This document shows positions 42,806 through 50,864 of a stretch of DNA of 64,000 nucleotides, piece by piece; positions within the stretch are counted from its first letter, which is position 1, and each line of letters starts with the position of its first letter. Under the pieces are notes generated by a model. It was given only the letters and a program-made list of their open reading frames with translations, made no database searches and was not told the DNA's origin. The stretch is from Nitrospiraceae bacterium (GTDB lineage Bacteria > Nitrospirota > Thermodesulfovibrionia > Thermodesulfovibrionales > UBA1546), in NCBI GenBank assembly GCA_021373015.1, contig JAJFTJ010000005.1, forward strand, positions 289,072 to 353,071, given 5' to 3'. A program made the position numbers and the translations under genes.

Positions 42806-44491
42806 TTATTTATTATTTGTTTTATTCTCTGATGCTGGCCTGCCAGACTTCAATTGAATTTCACGATTTCTCAGAACTGCACGTTTTATTTTCCCGCTCA
42901 CAGTCTTTGGTAATTCGTCCATGAATTCAATCTCTCTTGGATATTTATAAGGAGCAGTACGTGACTTTACAAATTTCTGGATATCCTTGATTAGATCATC
43001 AGATGGTTTATACCCAGGAGCTAAAACAACAAATGCTTTTATAATCTCTCCGCGAACCGGATCGGGACTTGCAACAACAGCATTTTCAGCAACTGCAGGA
43101 TGCTCAAGAACAACACTTTCCACTTCAAAAGGGCCAATTCTATAGCCTGATGCCTTGATTATGTCATCCCCTCTTCCTACAAAATAATAATAACCATCTT
43201 CATCCTTATAGGCCTTATCGCCGGTGTTATACCAGCCATTGTGAAATACTCTTGCGTTTTCTTCGGGATCCTCAATATATCCCTCGAAAATACCTGCTGG
43301 CCTTTTTGGATTAGATTTTAAACATATATAGCCGACTTCACCTGTGTGTACAGAATTAAGATCTTCATCGAGAATATCTATATTGATATCAGGTACAGGC
43401 TTGCCCATTGAACCAGGCTTTACTGACATGAAAGAATAGTTTCCTACGAGAAGAGTGGATTCTGTCTGCCCATAGCCTTCTTGTATAACTTTTTTTGTAG
43501 CTTCCTGCCAGACTCTGATAACTTCAGGATTAAGGGGCTCGCCTGCAGATGTAAATCTTTTCAAGCCCGAATAATCATACTTCTTTAAGTCTTCCAATAT
43601 CAGCATTCTATACACTGTTGGAGGGCCGCAGAAAATGGTAATTCCTTTTGTTGTGAGTAATTTGAGAGTTAGGTCTGGATTAAACCTGCCCTCTGCATTA
43701 TGAACAAAAAGCGCTGTTCCTAAAACCCATTGCCCATACAATCCCCATGCTGATTTAGCCCACCCAGTATCAGAAACAACCCAAATAATATCGTCTTTTG
43801 TTGCTCCATGCCACAGCGCTGCTGTCCTTAAATGTCCAATTGGATATGAACATACATGCTGAACCATTTTAGGATATTTTGTAGTTCCCGATGTAAAATA
43901 AATTAAAAAAGGATCTCTTGATAATGTTTTCTCAATGTCATCAGGAGAAAGTTTGTCTGACGAATCTGAAGTTATTTTTTCATAACTACTCCAACTGCCT
44001 TGCTCGCTTCCAATAAGAATTTTATGTTTTACGCTGTAGTTTCCTAAATTATTACATGCCTCATCCACCTTGGTAAAATTAGCTGCGTTTGTAACAACCA
44101 CAGAAGCCTTGCCTTTTAAAAGTCTGTATTCAACATCTGCTGTTGACAGCATTACTGGAGCAGGCATGACAACAGCTCCAAGTTTATGACAACCAACAAG
44201 TATTGAATACCACTCAGGGATCCTTGGAAGCATAATTAAAACCCTGTCTCCCTTTTTAACACCAAGGTTTCTAAGCGCATTTGCAAAACGATTTGATGCA
44301 AGCGAAATATCCCTAAAGGTTAATTTATTTTCTTGTTCGCCGGTTGAACTGACCCAAAAAAGAGCAAGCTTTTTCTCATCTTCTGCCCAATGGTCGATTG
44401 CGTCAAATCCAAAATTAAAATATTCAGGAACTTCAAGCTTAAAATTTTTTTTGAGACCCTCATAATCATCCATCTTAAACGAAAAATTCAT
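42806..44491 (-). CDS. Acyl-CoA synthetase (AMP-forming), medium-chain/acetyl type
   Basis: ANL-superfamily ligase of 561 residues that activates a carboxylic acid through an acyl-AMP. Visible motifs: A3 YFTSGTTKYPKMVQH, A5 EGYGQTES, A7 YNTGDKAYKDEDGYY, and A10 lysine in PKTVSGKIKRAVLR. It resembles medium-chain acyl-CoA synthetases; the acid substrate is unknown. The ATG at 44491 is chosen: GGAGGC lies 8 bases upstream, while an upstream TTG is too close. Confidence 0.86.
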   Translation of the reverse strand: MNFSFKMDDYEGLKKNFKLEVPEYFNFGFDAIDHWAEDEKKLALFWVSSTGEQENKLTFRDISLASNRFANALRNLGVKKGDRVLIMLPRIPEWYSILVGCHKLGAVVMPAPVMLSTADVEYRLLKGKASVVVTNAANFTKVDEACNNLGNYSVKHKILIGSEQGSWSSYEKITSDSSDKLSPDDIEKTLSRDPFLIYFTSGTTKYPKMVQHVCSYPIGHLRTAALWHGATKDDIIWVVSDTGWAKSAWGLYGQWVLGTALFVHNAEGRFNPDLTLKLLTTKGITIFCGPPTVYRMLILEDLKKYDYSGLKRFTSAGEPLNPEVIRVWQEATKKVIQEGYGQTESTLLVGNYSFMSVKPGSMGKPVPDINIDILDEDLNSVHTGEVGYICLKSNPKRPAGIFEGYIEDPEENARVFHNGWYNTGDKAYKDEDGYYYFVGRGDDIIKASGYRIGPFEVESVVLEHPAVAENAVVASPDPVRGEIIKAFVVLAPGYKPSDDLIKDIQKFVKSRTAPYKYPREIEFMDELPKTVSGKIKRAVLRNREIQLKSGRPASENKTNNK

Positions 44492-44638
44492 TTTCAATGC
44501 CTCCTGGATTGTCTGCTAAATAGCTATCTATGTGTAATTTAAAGAATGTATATTTAAATATTTAGACCTCAGTTTGTCAAACAAAAAAATAAAATTAATG
44601 AAATTTAATAAAAATTTTGAGAAAATTATTGCAAAAAA

Positions 44639-44714
44639 TGGCTCCCGGGGAGGGATTCGAACCCCCGACAGGGTGGTTAACAGCCACCTGCTCTGCCGAC
44701 TGAGCTACCCGGGA
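44639..44714 (-). tRNA. tRNA-Asn (GTT anticodon), CCA encoded
   Basis: 76-nt cloverleaf on the minus strand: acceptor TCCCGGG/CCCGGGA, D-arm with AGCTCAGTCGGCAGAGC, anticodon stem GGTGG/CCACC with loop CTGTTAA (anticodon GTT), T-arm GGGGGTTCGAATCCC, discriminator G and encoded CCA. A consensus promoter lies 29 bases upstream. Confidence 0.97.
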
Positions 44715-44742
44715 ATATTTTGCTAGTTAAATGGAGGTTTTT

Positions 44743-44771
44743 ATTATATAAAAGAGATTCTATTCTGTCAA
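44743..44771 (-). promoter_or_regulatory. Consensus sigma-70 promoter of tRNA-Asn
   Basis: Minus strand TTGACA (44766-44771), 17-base spacer, TATAAT (44743-44748): both hexamers are perfect. The transcript would start near 44736, 22 bases before the mature tRNA, leaving a short leader for RNase P. Confidence 0.85.
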
Positions 44772-44791
44772 ACTTTTACCATGGGGTCAGC

Positions 44792-44820
44792 TTGACATTG
44801 ACTTTTGTTTTTAGTATGGT
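44792..44820 (+). promoter_or_regulatory. Promoter of the secreted lipoprotein-repeat gene
   Basis: TTGACA (44792-44797), 17-base spacer and TATGGT (44815-44820). It diverges from the tRNA promoter, the two -35 boxes being 20 bases apart. Confidence 0.55.
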
Positions 44821-44857
44821 TAGTTTATCTGTAAGAACTTAGAATAAAGGGGGGTTC

Positions 44858-45298
44858 ATGAAAAAATCTTTTATTTTTCTTCTCTTGCTTTTGTCTATGT
44901 TAATCAATGTATCAGTGGCAGAGAATGCCTACAGCGAATCAACAATCCAGCTTACAACAAAAGAAGGCATTGGTAATTTTATTGCTGATTCAAAGGGCAT
45001 GGCGCTTTACTATTTTACAAAAGATTCTCCAGGAGTAAGCGTTTGCGTTGAGGGCTGTCTTGAAAAATGGCCTATTTTTTATGCAGAAAAAATAGTTGTA
45101 GGAGCAGGATTAAAGGCAAAAGATTTCAACACAATTACCAGAGAAAACGGTAAAAAACAGACAACATTTAAGGGGTATCCCCTCTATTATTTCTTCAAAG
45201 ACAAAAACCCAGGTGATACATTCGGACAGGGAGTAAATAATGTCTGGTATGTTATAGACCCTAAGACCTTCAAACCAGAAGTTAAGGCTAAAAAATAG
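44858..45298 (+). CDS. Secreted repeat protein (lipoprotein_15/COG4315-like), 146 aa
   Basis: Signal peptide (FIFLLLLLSMLINVSVAENAYS) followed by two copies of the Yx(F/Y)xxD-type repeat (MALYYFTKDSPG; PLYYFFKDKNPGDTFGQGVNNVWYVI) with a single CVEGCLEKWP between them. The family is periplasmic or extracellular, of unknown function. An AAAGGGGGG site resembling those of the prophage precedes the ATG, but codon use is host-like. Confidence 0.8.
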   Translation: MKKSFIFLLLLLSMLINVSVAENAYSESTIQLTTKEGIGNFIADSKGMALYYFTKDSPGVSVCVEGCLEKWPIFYAEKIVVGAGLKAKDFNTITRENGKKQTTFKGYPLYYFFKDKNPGDTFGQGVNNVWYVIDPKTFKPEVKAKK

Positions 45299-45312
45299 TT
45301 TCGACACTCCAC

Positions 45313-45334
45313 ATGGGGGCTTTTAAGCCCCCAT
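45313..45334. repeat. 10-bp hairpin after the secreted repeat gene
   Basis: Arms atgggggctt (45313-45322) and aagcccccat (45325-45334) with a 2-base loop, 15 bases after the stop. The stem is strong but an A-run rather than a T-run follows on the plus strand, so it is at best a rho-independent-like pause or a 3'-end protecting hairpin. Confidence 0.55.
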
Positions 45335-45370
45335 AAAAAAATCAAATTCATCAATCGTTTGTTTTAATTT

Positions 45371-45541
45371 TCACCAGCATATTACTTTATCAAAGTAAAA
45401 TACATCATCTATTATTTTTTCATAAGGCACTTTCTTTTTAGACAAGTCAATAACCTTAACCTCATTATCTTTCATATGAACGCTTACAACTCGGTCTGAT
45501 AATTCTGTAGGTTCATCAATAAAAATATACAATATTTTCAT
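45371..45541 (-). CDS. Small protein coupled to a DsrE-like gene, 56 aa
   Basis: The ATG overlaps the stop of the DsrE-like gene (ATGA), so it is translated with it. The product is short and soluble with one terminal cysteine, ending in DKVICW. It could be a partner subunit in the way DsrH/TusB accompany DsrE/TusD, but similarity is not evident. The function is unknown. Confidence 0.55.
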   Translation of the reverse strand: MKILYIFIDEPTELSDRVVSVHMKDNEVKVIDLSKKKVPYEKIIDDVFYFDKVICW

Positions 45542-45840
45542 AGCACTATAACCCTGTCAGCCTCATGCACCATAAGAGCATTATCATACTGACTGCCCAT
45601 TACAATCCCTTCAGATACATTATCGATAGATAATCCCATTTCAACAGCATCCTGACTGCAGACAAAAACTTTAACGCTCTCAAATTTATGCACTAATTTA
45701 AAAACTTGATTGTTTATCAGATTTATACCCTTGTCCATTACAAAAATAATAACTTCATGCCCCTTTGATATGGCTGCACTTGTCATGCCCATAATATCAT
45801 CCAGATGTCTGTCAGTATTAACTAATATCCCGAGTTTCAT
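45538..45840 (-). CDS. DsrE-like sulfur-relay family protein, 100 aa
   Basis: A DsrE/TusD-type alpha/beta protein: MKLGILVNTDRHLDDIMGMTSAAISKGHEVIIFVMDKG and a cysteine in VFVCSQDAVEMGL, the position where family members carry the sulfur-handling Cys. It may pass persulfide sulfur between proteins in the cytoplasm. It overlaps the 56-residue partner gene downstream. Confidence 0.7.
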   Translation of the reverse strand: MKLGILVNTDRHLDDIMGMTSAAISKGHEVIIFVMDKGINLINNQVFKLVHKFESVKVFVCSQDAVEMGLSIDNVSEGIVMGSQYDNALMVHEADRVIVL

Positions 45841-45874
45841 ATTTTTAAAAATTTCGTGAATATTTTTTGATGTC

Positions 45875-46906
45875 TCAATGGTTAAATCGTTTCTCTATTG
45901 CATTTAATACATTCTCAACTTGAATCATCTTCATACATTTAACATCTTTGCATTTTCTTTTATAGCAGGGCAAACATTCGATTTCTGCTCTAAAAACAAA
46001 ATTACCTTTCCCATAGGGTCCTGTTTTTATGGGATTTGTAGGGCCGAAAACAGCAAATACAGGAACACCAAGTGCAACGGCAATATGCATCGGACCAGTA
46101 TCATTGCTTACAATAAATTCTGAATTTTTAATGATACCAATTAAATCACCAATATCAGTCTTGCCAGCAATTGATATCCCCTTATTCATAGATTTTTTTG
46201 ATATATCCGCAGCAACGTCTATATCAGCTTCTCCCCCGACAATAATTGACTTGAGTCGTAATTTTGAGGCTAGTTCGCCAAATCTATCAGCTGGCCATTT
46301 TTTTGTTTCCCATCTGGCTCCTGGAATAATGACAGCATATTTTTCGTTCTTAGGAATAATTTTTGATATATCAAATCTATTCTGTACAAATGGCAAATCA
46401 AAAGAAACATTACTTATGGGGCAGTCAAGAAACCCTGCTATTTTTAGATTCTTTTCAACTGCGTGTGAATTTAATTCAGTAATGACCTTATGTGTATAAA
46501 AAAGACTGCTTCCTTCTCTTGCATCTTTGAATCCAAGTCGTAACTTTGAACCGGTTAATGCTGTCAGTATCCCGCTTCTAAACAGTCCCTGAAGGTCTAT
46601 TATGATATCGAACTTTTCTTTTCTGAGATTTTTAACCAAAGAAATAATTTCACTGAATGTGTTATTAATGCTGTTAATTTTTTTCCATTTATCTTTATTA
46701 ATAATCCAAAGTTTGCTGATCATTGGATTGCCCTGCAGAATACCTTCAAGTCCTTTTGCTACCATCCAGTGGATTTCAGCTTTAGGAAATTTTTTGCTCA
46801 CAGAGGTTAAAAAAGGAAGGCTATGCACAATATCCCCAAGAGAGCTGGGCTTTATTATAAGAATTTTTTGAGGATCTTTTTTAAAAATCAAAGGCTTTAT
46901 GCCCAC
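45875..46906 (-). CDS. ADP-heptose:LPS heptosyltransferase (GT9)
   Basis: 343-residue glycosyltransferase of LPS core assembly at the inner membrane. Motifs: N-terminal ILIIKPSSLGDIVHSLPFL, DIIIDLQGLFRSGILT, VIIPGARWETKKWP, and the C-terminal ADP-heptose site SNDTGPMHIAVALGVPVFAVFGPTNP. Begins with GTG inside the end of the preceding ferritin-like gene (10-base overlap). Whether it is WaaC- or WaaF-type cannot be decided. Confidence 0.87.
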   Translation of the reverse strand: MGIKPLIFKKDPQKILIIKPSSLGDIVHSLPFLTSVSKKFPKAEIHWMVAKGLEGILQGNPMISKLWIINKDKWKKINSINNTFSEIISLVKNLRKEKFDIIIDLQGLFRSGILTALTGSKLRLGFKDAREGSSLFYTHKVITELNSHAVEKNLKIAGFLDCPISNVSFDLPFVQNRFDISKIIPKNEKYAVIIPGARWETKKWPADRFGELASKLRLKSIIVGGEADIDVAADISKKSMNKGISIAGKTDIGDLIGIIKNSEFIVSNDTGPMHIAVALGVPVFAVFGPTNPIKTGPYGKGNFVFRAEIECLPCYKRKCKDVKCMKMIQVENVLNAIEKRFNH

Positions 46907-47397
46907 GGAGTACCGCCGTCCACAATACTGTGTTCATCCCACATAAACCAGTTCCCAGTATCCAACATGAATGAATATGTATTAGAAAAAATATTATAAT
47001 GTTCCTCTTCCTCGCTGATCAGCCTTTTAAATAAAAGTTTTTCTTTTTCTTTTTTTGCCTCTGACAAGGCTTTTTTATAAAAATTTATTCCTTCATTCTC
47101 CATTGTCATAGAAACCTTGAATGCATCAAGTTCATAGTTAGTTGCCTCCACCCTTTTCAGCATCGCATCTTTCATTAATTCAAATATTGTTTTAATATTT
47201 CTCATGGGGGTGGTATCTGAATTAGATATATCCAAACCCTTAAATATTTTTGAAAGCATTTCAAGATGCCTTTCTTCATCAGCCATTATACTCAGAAACA
47301 TCTTTTTCCCTATGGGATTTTTTGTTTTGTCCGCTGCTTCTTTGTAAAATTTTATTGCATCAGTTTCCATTTTCACTGCCAATTCAATTGCAGTCAT
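46897..47397 (-). CDS. Ferritin-like/rubrerythrin-family diiron protein, 166 aa
   Basis: Four-helix bundle with paired E-x-x-H motifs: METDAIKFYKEAAD, ADEERHLEMLSKIF, MENEGINFYKKALSE, ISEEEEHYNIFSN, which would bind a diiron centre for peroxide reduction or iron handling. The ATG at 47397 is chosen because AGGAGG lies 7 bases upstream; the longer frame starts inside the previous gene. It lacks the rubredoxin domain of full rubrerythrin. Confidence 0.8.
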   Translation of the reverse strand: MTAIELAVKMETDAIKFYKEAADKTKNPIGKKMFLSIMADEERHLEMLSKIFKGLDISNSDTTPMRNIKTIFELMKDAMLKRVEATNYELDAFKVSMTMENEGINFYKKALSEAKKEKEKLLFKRLISEEEEHYNIFSNTYSFMLDTGNWFMWDEHSIVDGGTPWA

Positions 47398-47414
47398 TAC
47401 AAACCTCCTGTTAT

Positions 47415-47903
47415 TCAAACAGATAGCTTTCTCTTTAATGCGTTAAGATATTTTATATGTTTTATCTCCTGAGCCATCATTTCCTTAAAAACAACTTTAG
47501 CATTATTGTCTTGCGCTGAAATAGAAAACTTTCGATATAGATTATATGCCTTGCCTTCAATTTCAAGTGCAAGATTAAGCGTTTGATTCTCATCTATGAA
47601 AATATGTTTTTCAAGTCTTGCCTCAAGGTCTATCACCGGAATACCGGCCTCTGTAAAAGATGCATCTGCAGTGTCCTTAAAATTTTCAAAGCCGGTAATA
47701 TCCTTATCTTCGATAAGAGATTGATAGAGAAATTGGATAAAATGCATATGTTTTTCTTCAAATCCTGAGAGATCAGTGAATATTTTAACTACGCTCTTGT
47801 TTGTTGAATTCTGAGCTGCCTCAGAATAAAAATCTTTTGTGCCTTTTTCCATAAGATACGCTTCAATGAGCGACTGAATTAGATCTTCCTTTCCCGTAAG
47901 CAT
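47415..47903 (-). CDS. Second ferritin-like diiron protein, 162 aa
   Basis: Paralogue-like four-helix bundle: AYLMEKGTKDFYSEAAQ, GFEEKHMHFIQFLY, ALEIEGKAYNLYRKFS, MAQEIKHIKYLNALK, again with E and ExxH ligand pairs. It lies 17 bases upstream of the other ferritin-like gene on one transcript. Probably works in oxidative-stress defence with the SOD and nitroreductase genes just upstream. Confidence 0.72.
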   Translation of the reverse strand: MLTGKEDLIQSLIEAYLMEKGTKDFYSEAAQNSTNKSVVKIFTDLSGFEEKHMHFIQFLYQSLIEDKDITGFENFKDTADASFTEAGIPVIDLEARLEKHIFIDENQTLNLALEIEGKAYNLYRKFSISAQDNNAKVVFKEMMAQEIKHIKYLNALKRKLSV

Positions 47904-47923
47904 TATGTCTTTAACATACTCCT

Positions 47924-48553
47924 TTAATAAGAATTAAATTTCACAAAATCCTTCAAATCTCTTCTGTATGCCCTTGGAAGGAGATTGATCCCTCTTCTGA
48001 GATAACCCAATGCTATTAACATCGGGATAACCGTGTCCCGTGGAATATTGAACTCTTTTTTTACGCTGTCTTCATCGAAACCATCCATAGGATGTGTTTC
48101 CAATCCTAATCCTTTTGCTGCAACCATAAGATTCATTGCAAAAAGCGATGTATTTTTTACTGCAAAGATTTTCCTTTTAATGCTGTCTTTCTCTCCATAA
48201 AGATTTTTGACCATTCCTCTATATGTGTCTTTCATATCAGGTTTAATATATCCAAGCTTTTCCCAGTTATCAAGCACCGTCTCCAGGTTTTCTTCAACTG
48301 CATTCGGGTCAGCAACAACAATAAGCACAATCGAAGCTTCTTCAATTTTAGGCTGGTTGAACGCACATTTTCTCAGGATTTTTTTCCTTTCTGTGTCATT
48401 AACTGCTACAATTTTCCATGGTTGAAGGTTTAAAGATGAAGGAGCAAGATTCGCCAGTTCAAACAGTTCTTTTAATTTGTCCTCTGATATTTTCTTGTTT
48501 TCTTCAAAGAAATTAATCGATCGCCTATTCTTGATCGCCTCAATGACATCCAT
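47924..48553 (-). CDS. Nitroreductase-family FMN oxidoreductase
   Basis: 209 residues with NTR-fold marks: AIKNRRSINFFEENKKI (phosphate-binding Arg), LANLAPSSLNLQPWKIVAV (FMN loop) and GFDEDSVKKEFNIP near the C-terminus. Uses NAD(P)H to reduce nitro or quinone compounds, but the natural substrate is unknown. It is in the minus-strand redox cluster between SOD and the ferritin-like genes. Confidence 0.87.
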   Translation of the reverse strand: MDVIEAIKNRRSINFFEENKKISEDKLKELFELANLAPSSLNLQPWKIVAVNDTERKKILRKCAFNQPKIEEASIVLIVVADPNAVEENLETVLDNWEKLGYIKPDMKDTYRGMVKNLYGEKDSIKRKIFAVKNTSLFAMNLMVAAKGLGLETHPMDGFDEDSVKKEFNIPRDTVIPMLIALGYLRRGINLLPRAYRRDLKDFVKFNSY

Positions 48554-48579
48554 AGCACCTCCATTGTATAAAATACAGT

Positions 48580-49155
48580 TTATTTTAATCTTGACTCTGC
48601 TGCATCCCAGTCAATGTTTTTAAAAAATGCTTCTATATAATCAATCCTCTTAAGTCCATAATCAAGCATAAATGCGTGCTCAAACAAATCCATTACCAAT
48701 AACGGATTGCATCCAGCAGGATGAGCAACATCATGCTCATTTATCCAGAAATTTATCATTCTACCTGAAATTTTATCCTCATATAAAACTGCCCACCCTA
48801 TTCCCCTCATAGTGCCAGTTGCCTTAAAATCCTTTTCCCATGCTTCATAACTGCCGAAGTTCTCAATAAGTTTCTTAAATATTTTTTTATTTTTATCTGT
48901 TTTGCTGCCGCCGAGATTTTCAAAATAATATTCATGAAGTCTCATTCCGTTGAATTCCCAGCCAAGTCTTCTTTTAAGTTCTGTAAATTCAGGAAGTCCT
49001 GTCTTGCCATCTTTAAGCATCTGATCCAGCGTATCCAACAACTTGTTTGTATTAGTCACGTATCCCTGATAAAGTGTAAAATGATTTTTTAAAAGTGTTT
49101 CGCTTAATCCTTCCATTCCTACTAATTTTGAATAATCTTTCGCTGTGTATGGCAT
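48580..49155 (-). CDS. sodB: Fe/Mn superoxide dismutase
   Basis: 191 residues: N-terminal ligand His in LKNHFTLYQGYV, MRLHEYYFENLGG, and the C-terminal metal motif DLFEHAFMLDYG giving Asp and His ligands. The N-terminal region (TLYQGYVTNTN) departs from canonical SODs, as in the divergent SODs of anaerobes. Superoxide removal fits the clustered nitroreductase and ferritin-like genes. The metal cannot be told from sequence. Confidence 0.88.
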   Translation of the reverse strand: MPYTAKDYSKLVGMEGLSETLLKNHFTLYQGYVTNTNKLLDTLDQMLKDGKTGLPEFTELKRRLGWEFNGMRLHEYYFENLGGSKTDKNKKIFKKLIENFGSYEAWEKDFKATGTMRGIGWAVLYEDKISGRMINFWINEHDVAHPAGCNPLLVMDLFEHAFMLDYGLKRIDYIEAFFKNIDWDAAESRLK

Positions 49156-49287
49156 ATTATCTGTCTCCTTTTTGTTCTTTGTCAGGCATGAATTAAAAAC
49201 ATATCATGAAAAACTCAAAGTTTTCTTAATCAAATTTATTTCTCGTTCGCCTACATTCTTAAACAGGAGATTTAATCCCAAAAACAA

Positions 49288-49312
49288 ACAGGGAGAGAAT
49301 TTCTCTCCCTGT
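49288..49312 (-). terminator. Intrinsic terminator of the micropeptide transcript
   Basis: Eleven-base arms (acagggagaga at 49288-49298, tctctccctgt at 49302-49312) with a 3-base loop, followed on the minus strand by TTTGTTTTT. A strong rho-independent terminator. Confidence 0.85.
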
Positions 49313-49413
49313 AATACAGCTATTTACAGCTTATTTCTGTGAAAAAAATACGCAGCATTTTCAAAGTCTTCATATGCTTTCCCTTTTAAACTAAAGACCC
49401 TTTTTGTAAAAGA

Positions 49414-49476
49414 CTAGCATGAGCTCTTGCACTTGCAAGTTGTAGCTGATTTCTTTGTGATTTTTACTATCTTCAT
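49414..49476 (-). CDS. 20-aa Cys-rich micropeptide; frame continues past a TAG to 49324
   Basis: A strong site (GGGAGGTGA) lies 6 bases before the ATG. The peptide MKIVKITKKSATTCKCKSSC ends at TAG (49414-49416). The same frame then runs 29 further codons that look coding (GKAYEDFENAAYFFHRNKL) to TAA at 49324. The unit is framed by a strong promoter and a terminator, so it is a real, well-expressed gene, possibly a modified (RiPP-like) or metal-binding peptide. Amber readthrough, a recent nonsense mutation or a sequence error could explain the extension. Confidence 0.55.
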   Translation of the reverse strand: MKIVKITKKSATTCKCKSSC

Positions 49477-49548
49477 AAAATTCACCTCCCTTTTTATTTG
49501 TTAAACATTCTAGAAAAACCCGGTCATAATTAACCAATCATATTTAAA

Positions 49549-49576
49549 AGTATACCATACAAAAAACATGTGTCAA
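49549..49576 (-). promoter_or_regulatory. Strong promoter of the micropeptide gene
   Basis: Minus strand TTGACA (49571-49576), 16-base spacer and TATACT (49549-49554). The predicted start near 49542 gives a leader of about 65 bases. Confidence 0.75.
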
Positions 49577-49677
49577 ATACAATCCGCACTCTACAATCCT
49601 CACTCAAGTAACTCTTGAATAAAATACCCTGTAACCCTTATAATTATTCAAATTTTGGAAACTAATAAAAGGATAAA

Positions 49678-50862
49678 ATGACAGGATATAAGAAAAAATT
49701 TAAGCTATTATTGCCTGTAATCATATTTATTATTTTTCAGATAACATCCTTTTTATCATTCGCTGATGATCAACCTTTAAAAAAATCGGAAGTTAAAGAT
49801 ATCAAACACTGGTCAGCAAAAGGATATACAAGGGTTGTTGTTGAGTTTTCTGAACCGATAACTTATATCTCAAAGCGCATATCTGGGCCTGACAGACTAT
49901 ATTTTGATCTGCAAAATACAAAGATATCCAAAGAAATAAACACTGCACTTCCTGTTGGCGACGGCATACTTAAGACAGTTCGCGCTGGCCAATTCAACAG
50001 CGAGACTGTCCGAGTTGTTCTTGACCTTGAGGAAATAGATGACTTCCATTCTTTTTTTATGGATGATCCTGCGAAACTTGTAATCGATGTTTATGGCACA
50101 ACAAAAAAAACAAAACAGCCGGCACAAAAACCTGAAATAAGTCCTATAATTATCGTGATCGATCCAGGGCATGGAGGCCATGATCCCGGAGCTGTCGGAG
50201 GGAAAGGGCTTTATGAAAAAGATGTAGTCCTTGATATTGGGCTTAAGCTAAAAAAGGTTCTATCAGAAAATAAGAATATAAAAGTTTATATGACAAGAGA
50301 CAGAGATGTATTTATCCCTTTAGTAGAGAGAACAGCTTTTGCAAATACTAAAAATGCCGACCTTTTTGTATCCATACATGCAAATGCAAGTCCTTCCCGC
50401 AATGCAAAAGGAGTTGAAACCTATCTCCTGAATTGGACTACTGACAATGAAGCTATAAGGGTCTCTGCAAGAGAAAATGCCATATCAGTTAAAAAAATGA
50501 AGGAACACATGAACAGATATAAAAGCGATGTTGATAAGATAGTGGGTGATTTCAAAAGAGGCTTAAAAAGAGATGAATCCATTAAACTTGCAGGGCATAT
50601 ACATAAAACACTTGTATCAACCCTTGACGAAAACTACAGCAAGACTAAAGATCTTGGCGTAAAAAATGCGCTTTTTTTTGTATTGTTCGGAGCAAAAATG
50701 CCTTCTGTATTGGCAGAAGTTTCATTTATAAGCAATCCTGTTGAGGAAAAACTGCTCAAGAAAGATTCTTACAGAGGAGATATCGCAAAAGCTCTGGCAA
50801 AAGGCATTCATACTTATCTATCTAAAAATTCTGCGGATCAAAAAATAGCTAAACTAAGGTAA
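49678..50862 (+). CDS. amiC: N-acetylmuramoyl-L-alanine amidase with AMIN domain (AmiC-like)
   Basis: Periplasmic zinc hydrolase that splits peptidoglycan at division. 394 residues: signal peptide (LLLPVIIFIIFQITSFLSFA), AMIN targeting domain (about 40-140; TRVVVEFSEPITYI), and Amidase_3 domain (VIDPGHGGHDPGAVG, LYEKDVVLDIG, SIHANASPS, LAEVSFISNPVEE) with zinc-ligand His and Glu residues. Directly followed by an EcfT-like gene. Confidence 0.9.
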   Translation: MTGYKKKFKLLLPVIIFIIFQITSFLSFADDQPLKKSEVKDIKHWSAKGYTRVVVEFSEPITYISKRISGPDRLYFDLQNTKISKEINTALPVGDGILKTVRAGQFNSETVRVVLDLEEIDDFHSFFMDDPAKLVIDVYGTTKKTKQPAQKPEISPIIIVIDPGHGGHDPGAVGGKGLYEKDVVLDIGLKLKKVLSENKNIKVYMTRDRDVFIPLVERTAFANTKNADLFVSIHANASPSRNAKGVETYLLNWTTDNEAIRVSARENAISVKKMKEHMNRYKSDVDKIVGDFKRGLKRDESIKLAGHIHKTLVSTLDENYSKTKDLGVKNALFFVLFGAKMPSVLAEVSFISNPVEEKLLKKDSYRGDIAKALAKGIHTYLSKNSADQKIAKLR

Positions 50863-50864
50863 CC

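Noticed and set aside
45313-45334. Intrinsic terminator after the secreted repeat gene
   Set aside because: The stem is strong, but no T-run follows on either strand; listed as a hairpin only.
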